From an uncultured bacterium (GTDB lineage: Bacteria > Bacillota > Clostridia > Lachnospirales > Lachnospiraceae), in the NCBI GenBank assembly GCA_947381965.1, contig CANCXX010000009.1:1-64000 (forward strand): a stretch of DNA of 64,000 nt. Reading direction: 5' to 3'. This document shows, one piece after another, positions 45,003 through 54,864 of the stretch. The notes under the pieces are model-generated. The model ran no database searches, was not told where the DNA came from, and worked only from the letters and a program-made list of their open reading frames with translations. Numbering within the stretch: position 1 is the first letter of the stretch; the number at the start of each line of letters is the position of its first letter. The translations under genes and the position numbers were made by a program.

Positions 45003-46877
45003 TTATTCTATAATTTCCATTAAATCTCCTGTAATTTGCGCCATGTTGGAAGATACCTGCTTTGTATTCTGGGAAATCTGCACATTTTTTTCCACCACGC
45101 TTGTAATCCTTCTAATCAAATTTAAGGCTTCTGCCACTGTATTGACATTTTCCTTTACCTGGGTTGTAATCTTTTCTACTCCTTGGTTTGCCTGTTCAAT
45201 GTTTTCCGCTGTGACACTAAATATCTCTGCCGTCTGATCTGTAATTTTCCTGCCATTTTCCACTGCCTTTATAGAATTGGTAATCAGCTCGTTTGTCTCC
45301 TGGGCTGCCTGTGAACTTCGTGCTGCCAGTTCTCCCACCTGGGTAGCCACAACAGCAAAGCCTTTCCCCATTTCACCAGCTCTTGCTGCCTCAATAGACG
45401 CATTCAGGGAAAGCATATTTGTCTGCTGTGCAATAGAATTAATCTCCCCAATAATTTTTTCGATTGCCATGGACATTTCGCTAATCTTCTGCATAGACTC
45501 TTTTAACAGCACCATCTGGGACTGCGTCTGTGAAATTCTGTCTGCTGTATTTTCTGTAGTTGTTGTAACATTTCCAGCAACAATTACACTGTCATTTAAT
45601 TCCTTTGTCAGCTGGGTCATAATCTGGTTCAAATCTTCTACTGCTTTTTCCTGCTGGCCTGTGCCATTATAAATATCATCCGCATTTTCTAAAGTTTCTC
45701 CGGATACCTTCTCCAATTCCCTGCAGGCGTTCTTTACATTTTGTATTAGCGACCGGTTGCTCTCCATATCTTCCTTCTGCCGTTCCAGGAGATTTTCATT
45801 TTCTTTCATATTGTTGCGAATATTTTCCACCATTCTGTTAATGCTGTCAGAAAGCATGGTAAACTCCGGATTTCCCTGTTCATTTACAACAATTCCGAAA
45901 TTTCCTCCGGCAATTGCCTGCATAGAATTTGTTATATTATTAATTCCCTGAACAATCTTACGGTCTACCATTTGATTAATCATCATAAGCAGTGCGCCAA
46001 AAATGATCAGCATGCTAAGAGATACCACCATGGTCTGACTTTGACGCTCCGCATAATATTCCTTTGATGGCATAAAGGTTCCAATTATCCAGTCCCCTTC
46101 TTTCTCCCCCTGATAGTATCCGCTTACTCCGTTAATCTTTGCCTTTCCCTTTCCTGCGCCGCCTGCAGGAAATCCGGCTGCTGAAGCTGAAGTTCCGATC
46201 AGGGAATCGTCCGGATGGGCCAGTATCTGTTCACCATTTGCATCTACAGCATAAACATATCCGCTGCTCCCAAAATCTATATTTTTAAGCACCGCATCAA
46301 TTGCCGTACTTGCAAGCATATTTTCAAGAACTTCCGGCCGCATTCCTACCTGTACCAGCCCCTTTGCATCTTTTCTTGCCACACCAATGTACTGCATCAT
46401 AATGCCTTCTGCGGCGTTCATCTGGGGTTCCTGTACAATTTCAATTGCAGGATCATCTACAATAACCATAAAGGCATTGGACTGTTCCCCACTCTTCATG
46501 TCAAATCCAATATACGCATCTATGGTGCTGCTGATTATAATACCATCTTCATCAATAATATGTAATTCGCTTACCATCAGTCTGTCTTTTATTTTATTTA
46601 ATTTATCCATATCCGTTAAAAGTGAACTGTCTTCTGCAAGCAGATCCGCAAAAGCCCTTGTTTTAGCCAGATTCGCAGAACTAAGGTCTTCTGTGAGCTT
46701 CTCGATATTTTCTTCGTTCACTGCCAGCCGTTCCCGGACCTCCTCCAGTTTCTCCTTACTTTCTCTCGTATTGCTGTTCTGGTTAGCAACTGTCTGCAGC
46801 ACAAAAACAGCAGTTATTGTTAAAATCAGGGCTGCAAGCATATAACAAAAAAGACTTCTGGTAAAAATTTTTTTCAT
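45003..46877 (-). CDS. Transmembrane methyl-accepting chemotaxis protein
   Basis: A 624-residue chemoreceptor. TM1 covers about residues 7-32; a double-Cache type periplasmic sensor follows ([20 protein letters not shown], then [19 protein letters not shown]); TM2 lies near 285-305; then HAMP and the signalling hairpin with tip [23 protein letters not shown] 46877 (MKKIFT) is supported by GGAAAGG; the frame start at 46955 is not. The dCache domain suggests an amino acid or organic acid ligand. It is monocistronic; no che genes are near. Confidence 0.93.
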   Translation of the reverse strand: MKKIFTRSLFCYMLAALILTITAVFVLQTVANQNSNTRESKEKLEEVRERLAVNEENIEKLTEDLSSANLAKTRAFADLLAEDSSLLTDMDKLNKIKDRLMVSELHIIDEDGIIISSTIDAYIGFDMKSGEQSNAFMVIVDDPAIEIVQEPQMNAAEGIMMQYIGVARKDAKGLVQVGMRPEVLENMLASTAIDAVLKNIDFGSSGYVYAVDANGEQILAHPDDSLIGTSASAAGFPAGGAGKGKAKINGVSGYYQGEKEGDWIIGTFMPSKEYYAERQSQTMVVSLSMLIIFGALLMMINQMVDRKIVQGINNITNSMQAIAGGNFGIVVNEQGNPEFTMLSDSINRMVENIRNNMKENENLLERQKEDMESNRSLIQNVKNACRELEKVSGETLENADDIYNGTGQQEKAVEDLNQIMTQLTKELNDSVIVAGNVTTTTENTADRISQTQSQMVLLKESMQKISEMSMAIEKIIGEINSIAQQTNMLSLNASIEAARAGEMGKGFAVVATQVGELAARSSQAAQETNELITNSIKAVENGRKITDQTAEIFSVTAENIEQANQGVEKITTQVKENVNTVAEALNLIRRITSVVEKNVQISQNTKQVSSNMAQITGDLMEIIE

Positions 46878-47181
46878 TTTAAGTTTTCCTTTCCCATTTT
46901 CTAATTTGCGAATATCTGGTAATAAAACAAGCAATGGATTTCCGTCATTTAACACAAAATTCCTAGCTTAAAATAACACATTTTGCATACATTTGTCAAA
47001 CCATTATCCAGAAAATTTGTTTATTTTTTTTAATGTGTGAATGTCCAGGCTGTCATATGAACATTTACGTATGTACTGTCTATTTTGTGCAGACATGTGT
47101 AAACAGAAATGAAAAGTATCCTTTTTTGAGAATGCTAAATTAAAATATTTACTTTTACTTTTTTTTGTGCTACTCTTTTTT

Positions 47182-47187
47182 TATAAT
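47182..47187 (+). promoter_or_regulatory. -10 box upstream of the small coiled-coil gene
   Basis: A perfect TATAAT lies 29 bp before the ATG at 47216; the -35 region is a T-rich stretch without a good match. The gap from 46878 to this point shows nothing else I can name. Confidence 0.5.
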
Positions 47188-47215
47188 TCATAAAAAAGTA
47201 ATATAGGAGGTTGCT

Positions 47216-47428
47216 ATGGCACGGGGAAAGAAATCATTAACTTTAGAAGAACAGCTTGAAAAAATCACTGCCGAAATTGAGGACACAGAGACAAGCTTAA
47301 AGGAAATGAAAAGAACAAAAAAAGAATTGGAAGAACAGGTTAAAATGTCCCGGCTCGCGGAATTAGACGAATTGATTTCTTCCAGTGGAAAAAGCTTTGA
47401 AGAAGTAAAAGATTTATTAAGCAGGTAG
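47216..47428 (+). CDS. Small coiled-coil protein
   Basis: A 70-residue, highly charged protein predicted to be one long coiled coil (LEEQLEKITAEIEDTETSLK, then EMKRTKKELEEQVK) with a small C-terminal helix SGKSFEEVKDLLSR. The N-terminus ARGKKSLT is basic. The shape resembles the small DUF4315-like proteins of conjugative elements, but I cannot assign it. It has a perfect GGAGG site, a -10 box and its own terminator, so it is a real, independently transcribed gene. Confidence 0.7.
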   Translation: MARGKKSLTLEEQLEKITAEIEDTETSLKEMKRTKKELEEQVKMSRLAELDELISSSGKSFEEVKDLLSR

Positions 47429-47433
47429 TAATT

Positions 47434-47470
47434 TAAGAGAGGGGAATCCCCCTCTCTTCTATTTTATTTT
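47434..47470 (+). terminator. Terminator of the small coiled-coil gene
   Basis: AGAGAGGGG pairs with CCCCCTCTCT around an AAT loop, followed by TCTATTTTATTTT. Confidence 0.9.
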
Positions 47471-47471
47471 C

Positions 47472-47543
47472 CTAGATAATTGCGAAACTTGAAGTTGTGG
47501 AAATATTCTGACAATATATTCCACTTAAATCCTGTTGCACCGG
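47472..47543. repeat. Half copy of the TTAGGTAATTG MITE
   Basis: From the AATTGCGAAACTTGAAGTTG block through ATATTCTGACAATATATTCC to AAATCCTGTTGCACCG, this matches the right-hand 72 bp of the MITE at 31187-31403 read inward, with a few changes. The other half is absent. Confidence 0.75.
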
Positions 47544-47649
47544 GTCTTTCATTTAATGCTCAGGAACATGCAGGACGGTTAGTAGCAATGCCGTATTGGG
47601 TGGTAGCGCCGTCAAGGAAAAAGACAGGCAAAACAGAAAGGAAAAGTCT

Positions 47650-48627
47650 ATGAAACAGAATCATCTTCATAAAATTACCGGATCACTTCTATATCTTTTA
47701 GCCGCTTTTTCCCTTATCGGATGCGCACTCTCTCCTGTCCAAACAAAGGCAACGGTAAATCAAGATATCCCTGCACCTGAATGTACTGTTTATCCGGTCG
47801 AAACAGCATCCGTCATTCCCATGTCTGCTGCTAAGCCAGGGCTTCTGATTTCTCTGGAAAATATCAGCGGATATGAAATGGACCAATATCTTCTTATTGA
47901 TATGGATCATGACGGGCTGGAAGAATTAATTGGCGTTTACGCTGATGACCTTCTCTGGCAGGTTTGGTATATCAACAACAGCGGCGATGTATGCGAACAC
48001 TTTCCCATATCAGCCCAGGGATTCGATCAGTGTAATCTGGAATTAGTGGAATTTAAAAATGAGACACATGTGGCTGTTAACGTCTTTAATATGATGGGCA
48101 ACAACAAACGTTATAGTATTCTTGCCTTAAAAGATCAGAAATTACAGGCGCTTGTATCAGACCAGTACGGATATGTCAGTCAAAATGAAGAGGAGGATAT
48201 TCTTTTAAATGTGGAGGCTTATGACGGTTATTACGATTCAGCTTCAGGCATTTACATGTCTCATACATGGAAAGATTCCTATCTATATTATGACAACGGC
48301 ACATACAAAGAGTATGGCGCATTGAAACTTTCTGAAAAACAATTTATGCAGTATGAAAATTCATCGGATATCCTCTCTGACATCCGTCACGAAAAAAACA
48401 GCGATGAAATACAGTTTTCTTATTTTTTGAGAGAAAATGGCATTGTCCATGTGGGCTGCAGTCTTACTACCGAAGATGAAAGCATCCAATTCTTTTATTA
48501 TACCCTGCAAACAGACGGCCGCCATCTTACAGGCGGCCTGGAAGATGTATATGAAGGGCAGATGGAAAGTTATTTTTCAACATTAGAAGTCACTTATCCA
48601 AACTTAAGTGACTTCTTTCATGCTTAA
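47650..48627 (+). CDS. Predicted lipoprotein of unknown function
   Basis: A 325-residue secreted lipoprotein: signal helix [17 protein letters not shown] ending in a lipobox Cys near residue 26, then a Thr/Pro/Val linker and a mature beta-rich domain. One segment, [13 protein letters not shown], resembles an EF-hand-like calcium loop or FG-GAP-like repeat. I do not recognise the family. ATG 47650 (MKQNHL) follows AAAGGA; the frame opens at 47596. It lies just downstream of a MITE fragment. Its last codons form a hairpin shared with the convergent chemoreceptor gene. Confidence 0.7.
   Translation: MKQNHLHKITGSLLYLLAAFSLIGCALSPVQTKATVNQDIPAPECTVYPVETASVIPMSAAKPGLLISLENISGYEMDQYLLIDMDHDGLEELIGVYADDLLWQVWYINNSGDVCEHFPISAQGFDQCNLELVEFKNETHVAVNVFNMMGNNKRYSILALKDQKLQALVSDQYGYVSQNEEEDILLNVEAYDGYYDSASGIYMSHTWKDSYLYYDNGTYKEYGALKLSEKQFMQYENSSDILSDIRHEKNSDEIQFSYFLRENGIVHVGCSLTTEDESIQFFYYTLQTDGRHLTGGLEDVYEGQMESYFSTLEVTYPNLSDFFHA
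48588..48617. terminator. Terminator hairpin inside the lipoprotein gene end
   Basis: GAAGTCACTT pairs with AAGTGACTTC around a 10-base loop, within the last codons of the plus-strand gene and about 7 bp beyond the stop of the convergent MCP gene at 48624. Confidence 0.65.
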
Positions 48628-50678
48628 CCGCTTATTTTAAATTTTACCATCTCCTGCTCTAGTTCATCAGAAATCCTCATAAGACGTCCGACTTCATTTC
48701 TGATATTTCCAAGCTCTTCTTCAAGCGAAACCGTCACTTTACCAGATAATTCTTCTGTTGTGCAAGACACATCGCGGATTCTCTGGGCCGCGTGGACAAC
48801 AGAATTATCAATCTCATACATTTCTGCTATTAATGTATCAATCGCATTTGCCAGACGGCTTGTTTCTTCTGCCAGCTCTTTATAACTGCCAAAGGTTTTT
48901 TCCACTTTGTCAGCAGCTTCTATTGATACCATCATGGAACTTTTTACCTTTTCAATATCGGAAACTGTCTCATCAATATCCTTGCATAACTCCGCAATAA
49001 TCTTCTCAATATTTCCGGTTGCCTGGGTGGAATCTGCAGCAAGCTTTCCAATAGATTCTGCCACTACCGCAAATCCTCTGCCTGCCTCTCCTGCCCTTGC
49101 CGCCTCAATACTTGCATTTAGGGACAGAAGTTCTGTTTCTGATGAAATATTACTAATCACGCTGATAATATCGGCAATATTGGCAGAATGGGTTTCAAGC
49201 ATCTTTATCCTGTCATAAGAAAGCTTTACATTCTCGTCCACATACTGATTTTGCTGCTTTAAATCCCTGATACTGTCCTCCCCTTCAAGACTGGAATTTA
49301 TAGCAACCTTGGCTTCATCAAGAAGAATAGCGCTTTTTTCTTTCAGCTCTTTAAAGCTGTCCTTCATGCGTGCCATTTGTTCCACTACCTGGGTTACATC
49401 TTTCGTCTGTTCAACGGTACCTTCCGTTATCTCCTTAAGAGAAGCATCTATTGAACTGATGTTTGTCTCTATGTCCTGTAATTGGCGGGAGCATTCTGCC
49501 TGTTCCCTCGTAGAAACCTTGATTCTGCCCAGAATATTGGAAATTTTATCAGCCATAACATTAAAGCTTCCCGCCAGAAGTCCTACCTCATTGCCAATTT
49601 CCTCTGCCCGAATAGAAAAATCTCCTTCCGCCGCTTCTTTAATAAGCCCGGTAATTGAAGCAAGCGGTTTTGTCAGCCTTCGTGCAAGAAAAATGACTAA
49701 TAAGAAAACGATTCCCATACCCACTGCCAGTATGACGGCGGCTGTCTTAAGCATGTTGTAGACAGCCGACATAGCAGCGCTTTTCCTGTGCAGCGTAATC
49801 AAGGACCAGGAATCTGACTCTCCTTTTAAGGGAATTGCCGTATAACTTACATAATAAGGTCTTCCTTCATAGGATATCTTCCCGCTGCCGCTTTTCTCTT
49901 CCATCACGTTTTCAATTATCTGCTTAAAATCCTCTGACACCTCCAGAGGCAGCTGCTCTGTAATGATATTTCCATCTGCATCCTTCTTTGGGTGTCCGGC
50001 TTCATCCTTTACCGGAACTGTTTTCACCATTTCCCTGTAATTATACTGTTCCTCAATCTGCAAAGTATCAGGATGCGCAACCACTACCCCTTCCCCATCA
50101 ATAACAAAAGAAATTCTGCCGTCTTCCTTCCGGGAATACTCGCCTATCAGATTCTGGAGAAAATCCAGTTTCAAATCTGCCGCATAGATACCTATCAGTT
50201 TTTCCTCCTCATACATGGGAAAGAAGAGAGAGGCACAGGGCATTCCTGTTGCTACAGAATAATAGGATTTGGATATAAAGGGCTTTTTTTCTGACATGGT
50301 CTGTACAAACCACCATCTTGTTGAACGGTCTGCCAGTTCTCCTGCTGAGCGTCCGGTCTGTAAGCCGTCTGTTCCCTGTATGTAAATCTGCTCCAGATAA
50401 GTATTTCTTTCAACACACCCTGCAAGAATCGGTGTCTGGATTTGTGTATCCATGGTCAGAATACTTGGATTCGCTGCCAGTTCTTCATTTATACTATATG
50501 CCCCATCCATAAAAGCCCTAATCTCCCCTGCCAGAAGGTTGGAGATATCCTGGTTTCTTGAATAGATGTCTTTTTCATAGGAACTGGTAAATATAAACAG
50601 CATAATTACCGCAAGAATACAGATTATTGTCATCATTGGAATCATCATCTGCTTAAATATACTTTTTCTCTTCTTCAT
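48624..50678 (-). CDS. Transmembrane methyl-accepting chemotaxis protein
   Basis: A 684-residue chemoreceptor. TM1 lies at about 9-30; a large dCache-type sensor (about 35-290) includes the phrases [35 protein letters not shown] and [14 protein letters not shown]2 lies near 310-335; HAMP follows; the signalling hairpin tip is [20 protein letters not shown]. The sensor resembles dCache_1 receptors for amino acids, but the ligand is unknown. GGAAAGGGGAT precedes ATG 50678. It is 22 bp downstream of metA's stop on the same strand, so it may be co-transcribed. Confidence 0.93.
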   Translation of the reverse strand: MKKRKSIFKQMMIPMMTIICILAVIMLFIFTSSYEKDIYSRNQDISNLLAGEIRAFMDGAYSINEELAANPSILTMDTQIQTPILAGCVERNTYLEQIYIQGTDGLQTGRSAGELADRSTRWWFVQTMSEKKPFISKSYYSVATGMPCASLFFPMYEEEKLIGIYAADLKLDFLQNLIGEYSRKEDGRISFVIDGEGVVVAHPDTLQIEEQYNYREMVKTVPVKDEAGHPKKDADGNIITEQLPLEVSEDFKQIIENVMEEKSGSGKISYEGRPYYVSYTAIPLKGESDSWSLITLHRKSAAMSAVYNMLKTAAVILAVGMGIVFLLVIFLARRLTKPLASITGLIKEAAEGDFSIRAEEIGNEVGLLAGSFNVMADKISNILGRIKVSTREQAECSRQLQDIETNISSIDASLKEITEGTVEQTKDVTQVVEQMARMKDSFKELKEKSAILLDEAKVAINSSLEGEDSIRDLKQQNQYVDENVKLSYDRIKMLETHSANIADIISVISNISSETELLSLNASIEAARAGEAGRGFAVVAESIGKLAADSTQATGNIEKIIAELCKDIDETVSDIEKVKSSMMVSIEAADKVEKTFGSYKELAEETSRLANAIDTLIAEMYEIDNSVVHAAQRIRDVSCTTEELSGKVTVSLEEELGNIRNEVGRLMRISDELEQEMVKFKISG

Positions 50679-50700
50679 GTAATCCCCTTTCCGGCACTAT

Positions 50701-51606
50701 TTACAGTTCATAGGGCGTTACCTGATACACGTAATAATTTAGCCAGTTGGAATACAGGTTATTGCTGTGGGAACGCCACTGCAGCGCCGGTCTTTTAGTA
50801 TCATCATCATCTGGATAATAGTTCTTTGGCGGCTGTATGGGCAGCCCCTTATTTTTATCCCGCATATATTCATTGTGAAGGGTATACCTGTCATATTCCG
50901 GGTGTCCCATTACAAAAATCTGCTTTCCTCCCTCTGTCATGCAAAGAAGTACGCCTGCCTCCTTAGATTCCGCAAGAACTGTAAGTTCCGGGCAATTGTG
51001 TATATCCTTTGACAAAACTGCTGTGTGTCTGCTGTGAGGTATCATAAAATAGTCGTCAAATCCTCTAACCAATGGGATTTTCCGGTTCATCACTTTATGT
51101 TCATATACGCCAAATATTTTCTGTGAAAGCAGTACTTTTTTCAGTCCAAAATGAAAATAAAGTCCCGCCTGAGCCCCCCAGCAGATGTGCAGCGTGGAAG
51201 TGACATGGGTTTTAGTCCACTCCATAATTTCACAAAGCTCCGGCCAGTAATCCACCTCATCAAAGGAAATTTGCTCCACTGGTGCGCCAGTGATAATCAG
51301 TCCGTCAAATTTCTTTTCCTTCAGCTCGTCAAACGTATTATAAAATCTGTTCAAATGATGAATAGGAGTATTTAAGGATACATGGCTGTTCATTTTCATA
51401 AATGACACATCTATCTGCAACGGCGTATTGGACAAGACGCGGGCCAGCTGAAGCTCCGTATCCTGTTTTACCGGCATCAGATTTAATATACAGATTTGAA
51501 GCGAACGAATATTCTGGTGCAATGCCCGGTATTCATCCATAACAAATATATTTTCATTTTCCAATATTTCTTTTGCAGGCAAATCACTTTGTACCTTAAT
51601 AGGCAT
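50701..51606 (-). CDS. metA: Homoserine O-acetyltransferase (MetA type)
   Basis: 301 residues, the standard MetA length. Catalytic Cys142 is in [15 protein letters not shown]. Residue 111, in [11 protein letters not shown], is Glu; in characterised MetA enzymes Glu111 gives acetyl-CoA specificity and Gly gives succinyl-CoA, so the product is probably O-acetylhomoserine, feeding direct sulfhydrylation to homocysteine. The C-terminal YQVTPYEL is typical. AAAGGAG precedes the ATG. I see no SAM (S-box) riboswitch in the 100 bp upstream, which instead holds a MITE fragment. Confidence 0.94.
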   Translation of the reverse strand: MPIKVQSDLPAKEILENENIFVMDEYRALHQNIRSLQICILNLMPVKQDTELQLARVLSNTPLQIDVSFMKMNSHVSLNTPIHHLNRFYNTFDELKEKKFDGLIITGAPVEQISFDEVDYWPELCEIMEWTKTHVTSTLHICWGAQAGLYFHFGLKKVLLSQKIFGVYEHKVMNRKIPLVRGFDDYFMIPHSRHTAVLSKDIHNCPELTVLAESKEAGVLLCMTEGGKQIFVMGHPEYDRYTLHNEYMRDKNKGLPIQPPKNYYPDDDDTKRPALQWRSHSNNLYSNWLNYYVYQVTPYEL

Positions 51607-51641
51607 GGCTGTTTATACTCCTTTCAATTTTTATTGCTGGC

Positions 51642-51710
51642 AGGTAATTGCAAGACCTGCAGACTTGCTGAATATTCTGATTAATATATTCTGCGAAAAG
51701 CCTTATGCGC
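51642..51710. repeat. Half copy of the TTAGGTAATTG MITE at the ligA 3' end
   Basis: AGGTAATTGCAAGACCTGCA, then ACTTGCTGAATATTCTG and ATTCTGCGAAAAGCCTTATG match the left-hand end of the MITE at 31187. The repeat runs into the ligA stop codon at 51703, so the last codons of ligA may come from the element. Confidence 0.75.
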
Positions 51711-53667
51711 CAAAACGGTTAACAAATTCATCCTCTGAAAGAATCGGAATACCAAGCTCATTTGCTTTTTTATTTTTAGCTGAAGAAGATGCTGCATCAT
51801 TGTTTACCAGAAAACTTGTTTTGGAAGTGACGCTTCCTGTCACCTTTCCCCCTTCTGCTTCCACATAAGCCTTAAACGCATCTCTGTTTTTATAATAATG
51901 CACTTCTCCGGTAATCACAAAAGTAAGCCCCGCGCATCTGCCCTGTGCATCCGGCTTTATGTCTGCTTTTTTTATTGTTACCTCTTTAAGCAGCGCCTGC
52001 AGGGAAGATTTATTTTTTTCATTTTCGTACCATAAGACAGCAGAACCGGACTTTTCAGGCCCAATACCATCAATATCCTCAAACCCCTTCTTTTGTTCCA
52101 GCCGGTCCAAAAATCCCTCAAATCCGCCGTCCGCCACAATTTTTTTTCCGGCGTCCAGGCCAAACATCGGAATGCAGAGCGCATAAATAAAATTAACCGG
52201 ATTTACCTGTCTGCTTTTTTCTATGGCGCGCATCATGTTTTCACAGGACTTTTCCCCAAACCCCTCCATTTGTCTGATAAAGTCCTCATGTTCTCTCAGG
52301 TGATAAATATCTGCAAATTCCTTTATGAAACCCTCATTCATAAATTTTAACATAGTTTGTATGGAAAGGCCATCAATATCCATTCCTGCCTTACTTACAA
52401 AACGGGTAAATTTCTTTACATGTTTTGCTGTACAGTCGGGATTGGTACAATGCAGGGTTTTGGTTTTACTCCTTTCGCTTGTACGGATTTGGGTCGCGGC
52501 GCCACATACAGGACAGACCGATGGAATTTCCACGCTGCCTGAAGACTTTTTCACAGAAATACATTTTGGAATAATTTTATTTGCCTTAATCACTTCCAGC
52601 GTACACTTTTCGCCAATTCCCAGCCGCTCCATTTCACTTAAGTTACAAAGGGAAGCACGGGAAACAGTGGTTCCCTCAAGCTGCACCGGCTGGAATACCG
52701 CCACCGGAGAAATGGTAGATGCCGCGCAAGACCATTCCACATACAAAAGCTCTGTCTCCGCCGATATATCCTGCCATTTAAAAGCATACCCAGCCCTTGC
52801 CGCATGATGTCCTGTAACACTGCCGGAAGCGGCATATTCTGTATCTTCATAGCAAATCACCAGCCCATCCACTGGCAGATCCAGTCTGCCGCTTTCCACT
52901 TTATCTGTCCATCTGTCCACAGCTTCTGGCAGGCCATCCCCCTTTACCATCTCCCGCTCTACCACTGTAAAACCTTCTTTTTCAAGAAAGTCCATTCTCT
53001 CCCTCCAGGATTTTATATCATCCTCCCGGTAAACAAGCGTAAAAGCATGAAAACGCACCCGTCTTTCCTTTACCTTTTCCGGGTCGTCCAGACTTAAGGT
53101 TCCGGAAGCTAAATTGCGGGGATTAGCATATTTTTCATCATCATCTTCTATGGTGTCATTAATCAGGTTAAAATCTGAATAGGATATCACAGCTTCCCCC
53201 CGTACCACCATATGTCCCTGATACTTTATTTTTAAAGGAAAGCCTTTAATCACATTTTTAAGATAGGTAATATTGGTTCCTGTCGTCCCATTTCCTCTTG
53301 TAAGAATTTTGGATAACCTGCCGCCATCATAAGTAAGAACCAGTGTCAGCCCATCCAGTTTCCAGGAAATCCATACTTCTTTTTCCTCTGCCCATTTCTG
53401 CAAATCCGCCACCAGTTTTGTTTTGGCAAGGGAAAGGGCCGGAAATTCGTGAGGTTCTCTTTCCCCATTGTTCGCTTCATACCCTGCATTCTGGGTGGGA
53501 CTGTCAGGAAGAATATAACCTGTTTTTGCTTCCAGAGAGGCCAGCTCGTCAAACATTGCATCCCATTCAAAATTGGACATAATTTCCTCGCCGCCGTTAT
53601 AATACACTTCTGAAGCTTTGTTTAGACACCTTACCAATTCTTCACATCTTCTTTTTTCATTTTCCAT
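51703..53667 (-). CDS. ligA: NAD-dependent DNA ligase, divergent form
   Basis: A 654-residue LigA. From ATG 53667: domain Ia with YYNGGEEIMSNFEWDAMFDE; adenylation domain with active-site Lys103 in SWKLDGLTL; then a zinc finger (CPVCGAAT...CTNPDC), HhH motifs and a C-terminal BRCT domain (GLTFVITGEVHYYKNRDAFK). Two features differ from the housekeeping type: the conserved RGDG motif reads RGNG, and domain Ia uses MSNFEWD in place of SDAEYD. It may be a second ligase in this genome. GGAGG lies 12 bases upstream of the ATG, inside a REP-like unit; the frame start at 53760 has no site. Confidence 0.88.
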   Translation of the reverse strand: MENEKRRCEELVRCLNKASEVYYNGGEEIMSNFEWDAMFDELASLEAKTGYILPDSPTQNAGYEANNGEREPHEFPALSLAKTKLVADLQKWAEEKEVWISWKLDGLTLVLTYDGGRLSKILTRGNGTTGTNITYLKNVIKGFPLKIKYQGHMVVRGEAVISYSDFNLINDTIEDDDEKYANPRNLASGTLSLDDPEKVKERRVRFHAFTLVYREDDIKSWRERMDFLEKEGFTVVEREMVKGDGLPEAVDRWTDKVESGRLDLPVDGLVICYEDTEYAASGSVTGHHAARAGYAFKWQDISAETELLYVEWSCAASTISPVAVFQPVQLEGTTVSRASLCNLSEMERLGIGEKCTLEVIKANKIIPKCISVKKSSGSVEIPSVCPVCGAATQIRTSERSKTKTLHCTNPDCTAKHVKKFTRFVSKAGMDIDGLSIQTMLKFMNEGFIKEFADIYHLREHEDFIRQMEGFGEKSCENMMRAIEKSRQVNPVNFIYALCIPMFGLDAGKKIVADGGFEGFLDRLEQKKGFEDIDGIGPEKSGSAVLWYENEKNKSSLQALLKEVTIKKADIKPDAQGRCAGLTFVITGEVHYYKNRDAFKAYVEAEGGKVTGSVTSKTSFLVNNDAASSSAKNKKANELGIPILSEDEFVNRFGA

Positions 53668-53683
53668 TCTATTTCTATTCCTC

Positions 53684-53790
53684 CGCATACCACAAGCTAT
53701 GCTTACGGTACTGCACCAACAGATAGTTTGGAAGTTTTCTGCCAAACTTATCCCCTGCACATCGCAAGCTGTGCTTGCAAATGTGTAATA
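53684..53790. repeat. REPIN-like doublet upstream of ligA
   Basis: Two similar 35-bp units (CGCATACCACAAGCTATGCT and TACGGTACTGCACCAA; CTGCACATCGCAAGCTGTGC and TTGCAA) flank a palindromic spacer AGTTTGGAAG...CCAAACT. The same unit-spacer-unit order recurs at 54630-54735. The edge nearest ligA contributes its GGAGG. Confidence 0.65.
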
Positions 53791-53871
53791 CTATACCAGT
53801 CAATTTCTCTTTGCAGACAATTGGACTATCAAGCCTGCATCAATTCAAACACACTCCAGCAGAAGAATCTG

Positions 53872-54615
53872 CTAATGATTTTGTTTTTTTCCAAAGCAAA
53901 TACGATACAGTTCCCTAAGTTCTTCTCCTTTTAGCTGTCGGTACTGCCCCGGTTTTAAATCCATAAGCCGGATATTTACCACCCGGACCCTTTTGATGGC
54001 ATCCACATGATATCCAAGCTCTTTGGTCATTCTTCTTATCTGTCTGTTGACTCCTTGAGTCAGTATTATTTTAAAGGTAAATTTTCCTGTTTTTTCTGCC
54101 TTGCATGGTCTGGTTGTAACATCCAGTTCCGAAAGGTAAACCCCTGCCCGCATCTTAGAAAGAAATTCTTCCGTAATTTCTCTGTTCTCTGAAGCCATGT
54201 TCCGTGCTCTCACCAGGTATTCCTTTTCATGTCCTGCGCTTCCCCGCATCATAGCGTCGATTAAAGCGCCATCATTGGTAAGCAGTATCAGCCCTTCTGC
54301 TTCCTTATCCAGTCTTCCTGCATAAGTAACACGGATGGGAAATTTAACCATATCCGTAATTTTTTTATCTGCAAACCGGTCTTTTTCCGTACAGGTCACG
54401 TCTATGGGCTTATAATAGGCAAGAACCACTTTTTCATTTTTTCCATGAACCTGTTTTCTATTCACAAGTATTTCATCACTGTCACAAACCTGTTCTCCCA
54501 TTTGGGCCGTTTTCCCGTTTACCCTAACCCGGCCCTCCTCTATCAGCCTGTCTGCCTCCCTCCGGGAGCAGATACCGCAGGATGCAAGATATTTATTCAA
54601 TCTTTCTTTTTCCAT
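53872..54615 (-). CDS. RluF/RluB-type 23S rRNA pseudouridine synthase
   Basis: A 247-residue RsuA-family enzyme. The N-terminal S4 RNA-binding domain reads RLNKYLASCGICSRREADRL. The catalytic Asp is in YAGRLDKEAEGLILLTND, and QGVNRQIRRMTKELGY plus VKRVRI-like (IKRVRVVNI) are the other family motifs. It modifies a uridine in 23S rRNA; the order and the EKEYLV segment favour the RluF/RluB group. ATG 54615 (MEKERLNKYL) is preceded by AGGGG from the adjacent REP unit; the frame opens at 54642. It lies 204 bp upstream of the ligA start. Confidence 0.9.
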   Translation of the reverse strand: MEKERLNKYLASCGICSRREADRLIEEGRVRVNGKTAQMGEQVCDSDEILVNRKQVHGKNEKVVLAYYKPIDVTCTEKDRFADKKITDMVKFPIRVTYAGRLDKEAEGLILLTNDGALIDAMMRGSAGHEKEYLVRARNMASENREITEEFLSKMRAGVYLSELDVTTRPCKAEKTGKFTFKIILTQGVNRQIRRMTKELGYHVDAIKRVRVVNIRLMDLKPGQYRQLKGEELRELYRICFGKKQNH

Positions 54616-54629
54616 TTTTCTACCCCTGC

Positions 54630-54735
54630 ATGTCACAAGCAAAGCTTGCGATACTGCATCAATAATGAATTTGGAAGCTCTCTTCCAAACTTCTACCCCT
54701 GCATATCACAGGCAAAGCTTGTGATGCTGCACCAA
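54630..54735. repeat. REPIN-like doublet upstream of the pseudouridine synthase
   Basis: Unit CCCCTGCATGTCACAAGCAA...GCTTGCGATACTGCATCAAT, spacer TTTGGAAG...CTTCCAAAC, then unit CCCCTGCATATCACAGGCAA...GCTTGTGATGCTGCACCAAT. Each unit is itself a palindrome centred on AAGCTT. Confidence 0.7.
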
Positions 54736-54760
54736 TCGTAAGTTTGTCTGGAACTAACTT

Positions 54761-54798
54761 TAATATATACCGCAGGATCACCCTGCGGTATATATTAA
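54761..54798. terminator. Hairpin after hflX
   Basis: TAATATATACCGCAGG pairs perfectly with CCTGCGGTATATATTA (16 bp). It lies about 65 bp past the hflX stop. A long T tract is missing, but the AT base of the stem could support termination. Confidence 0.65.
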
Positions 54799-54864
54799 TC
54801 TGTGTTGACTCAATCGGTCGTTTTATTTTTTTAACGTTTAAATCTGTTTTAAGTACTTATCCGG

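Noticed and set aside
51607-51702. Possible SAM (S-box) riboswitch before metA
   Set aside because: The gap is only about 100 bp, is filled by a MITE fragment, and shows none of the S-box conserved blocks.
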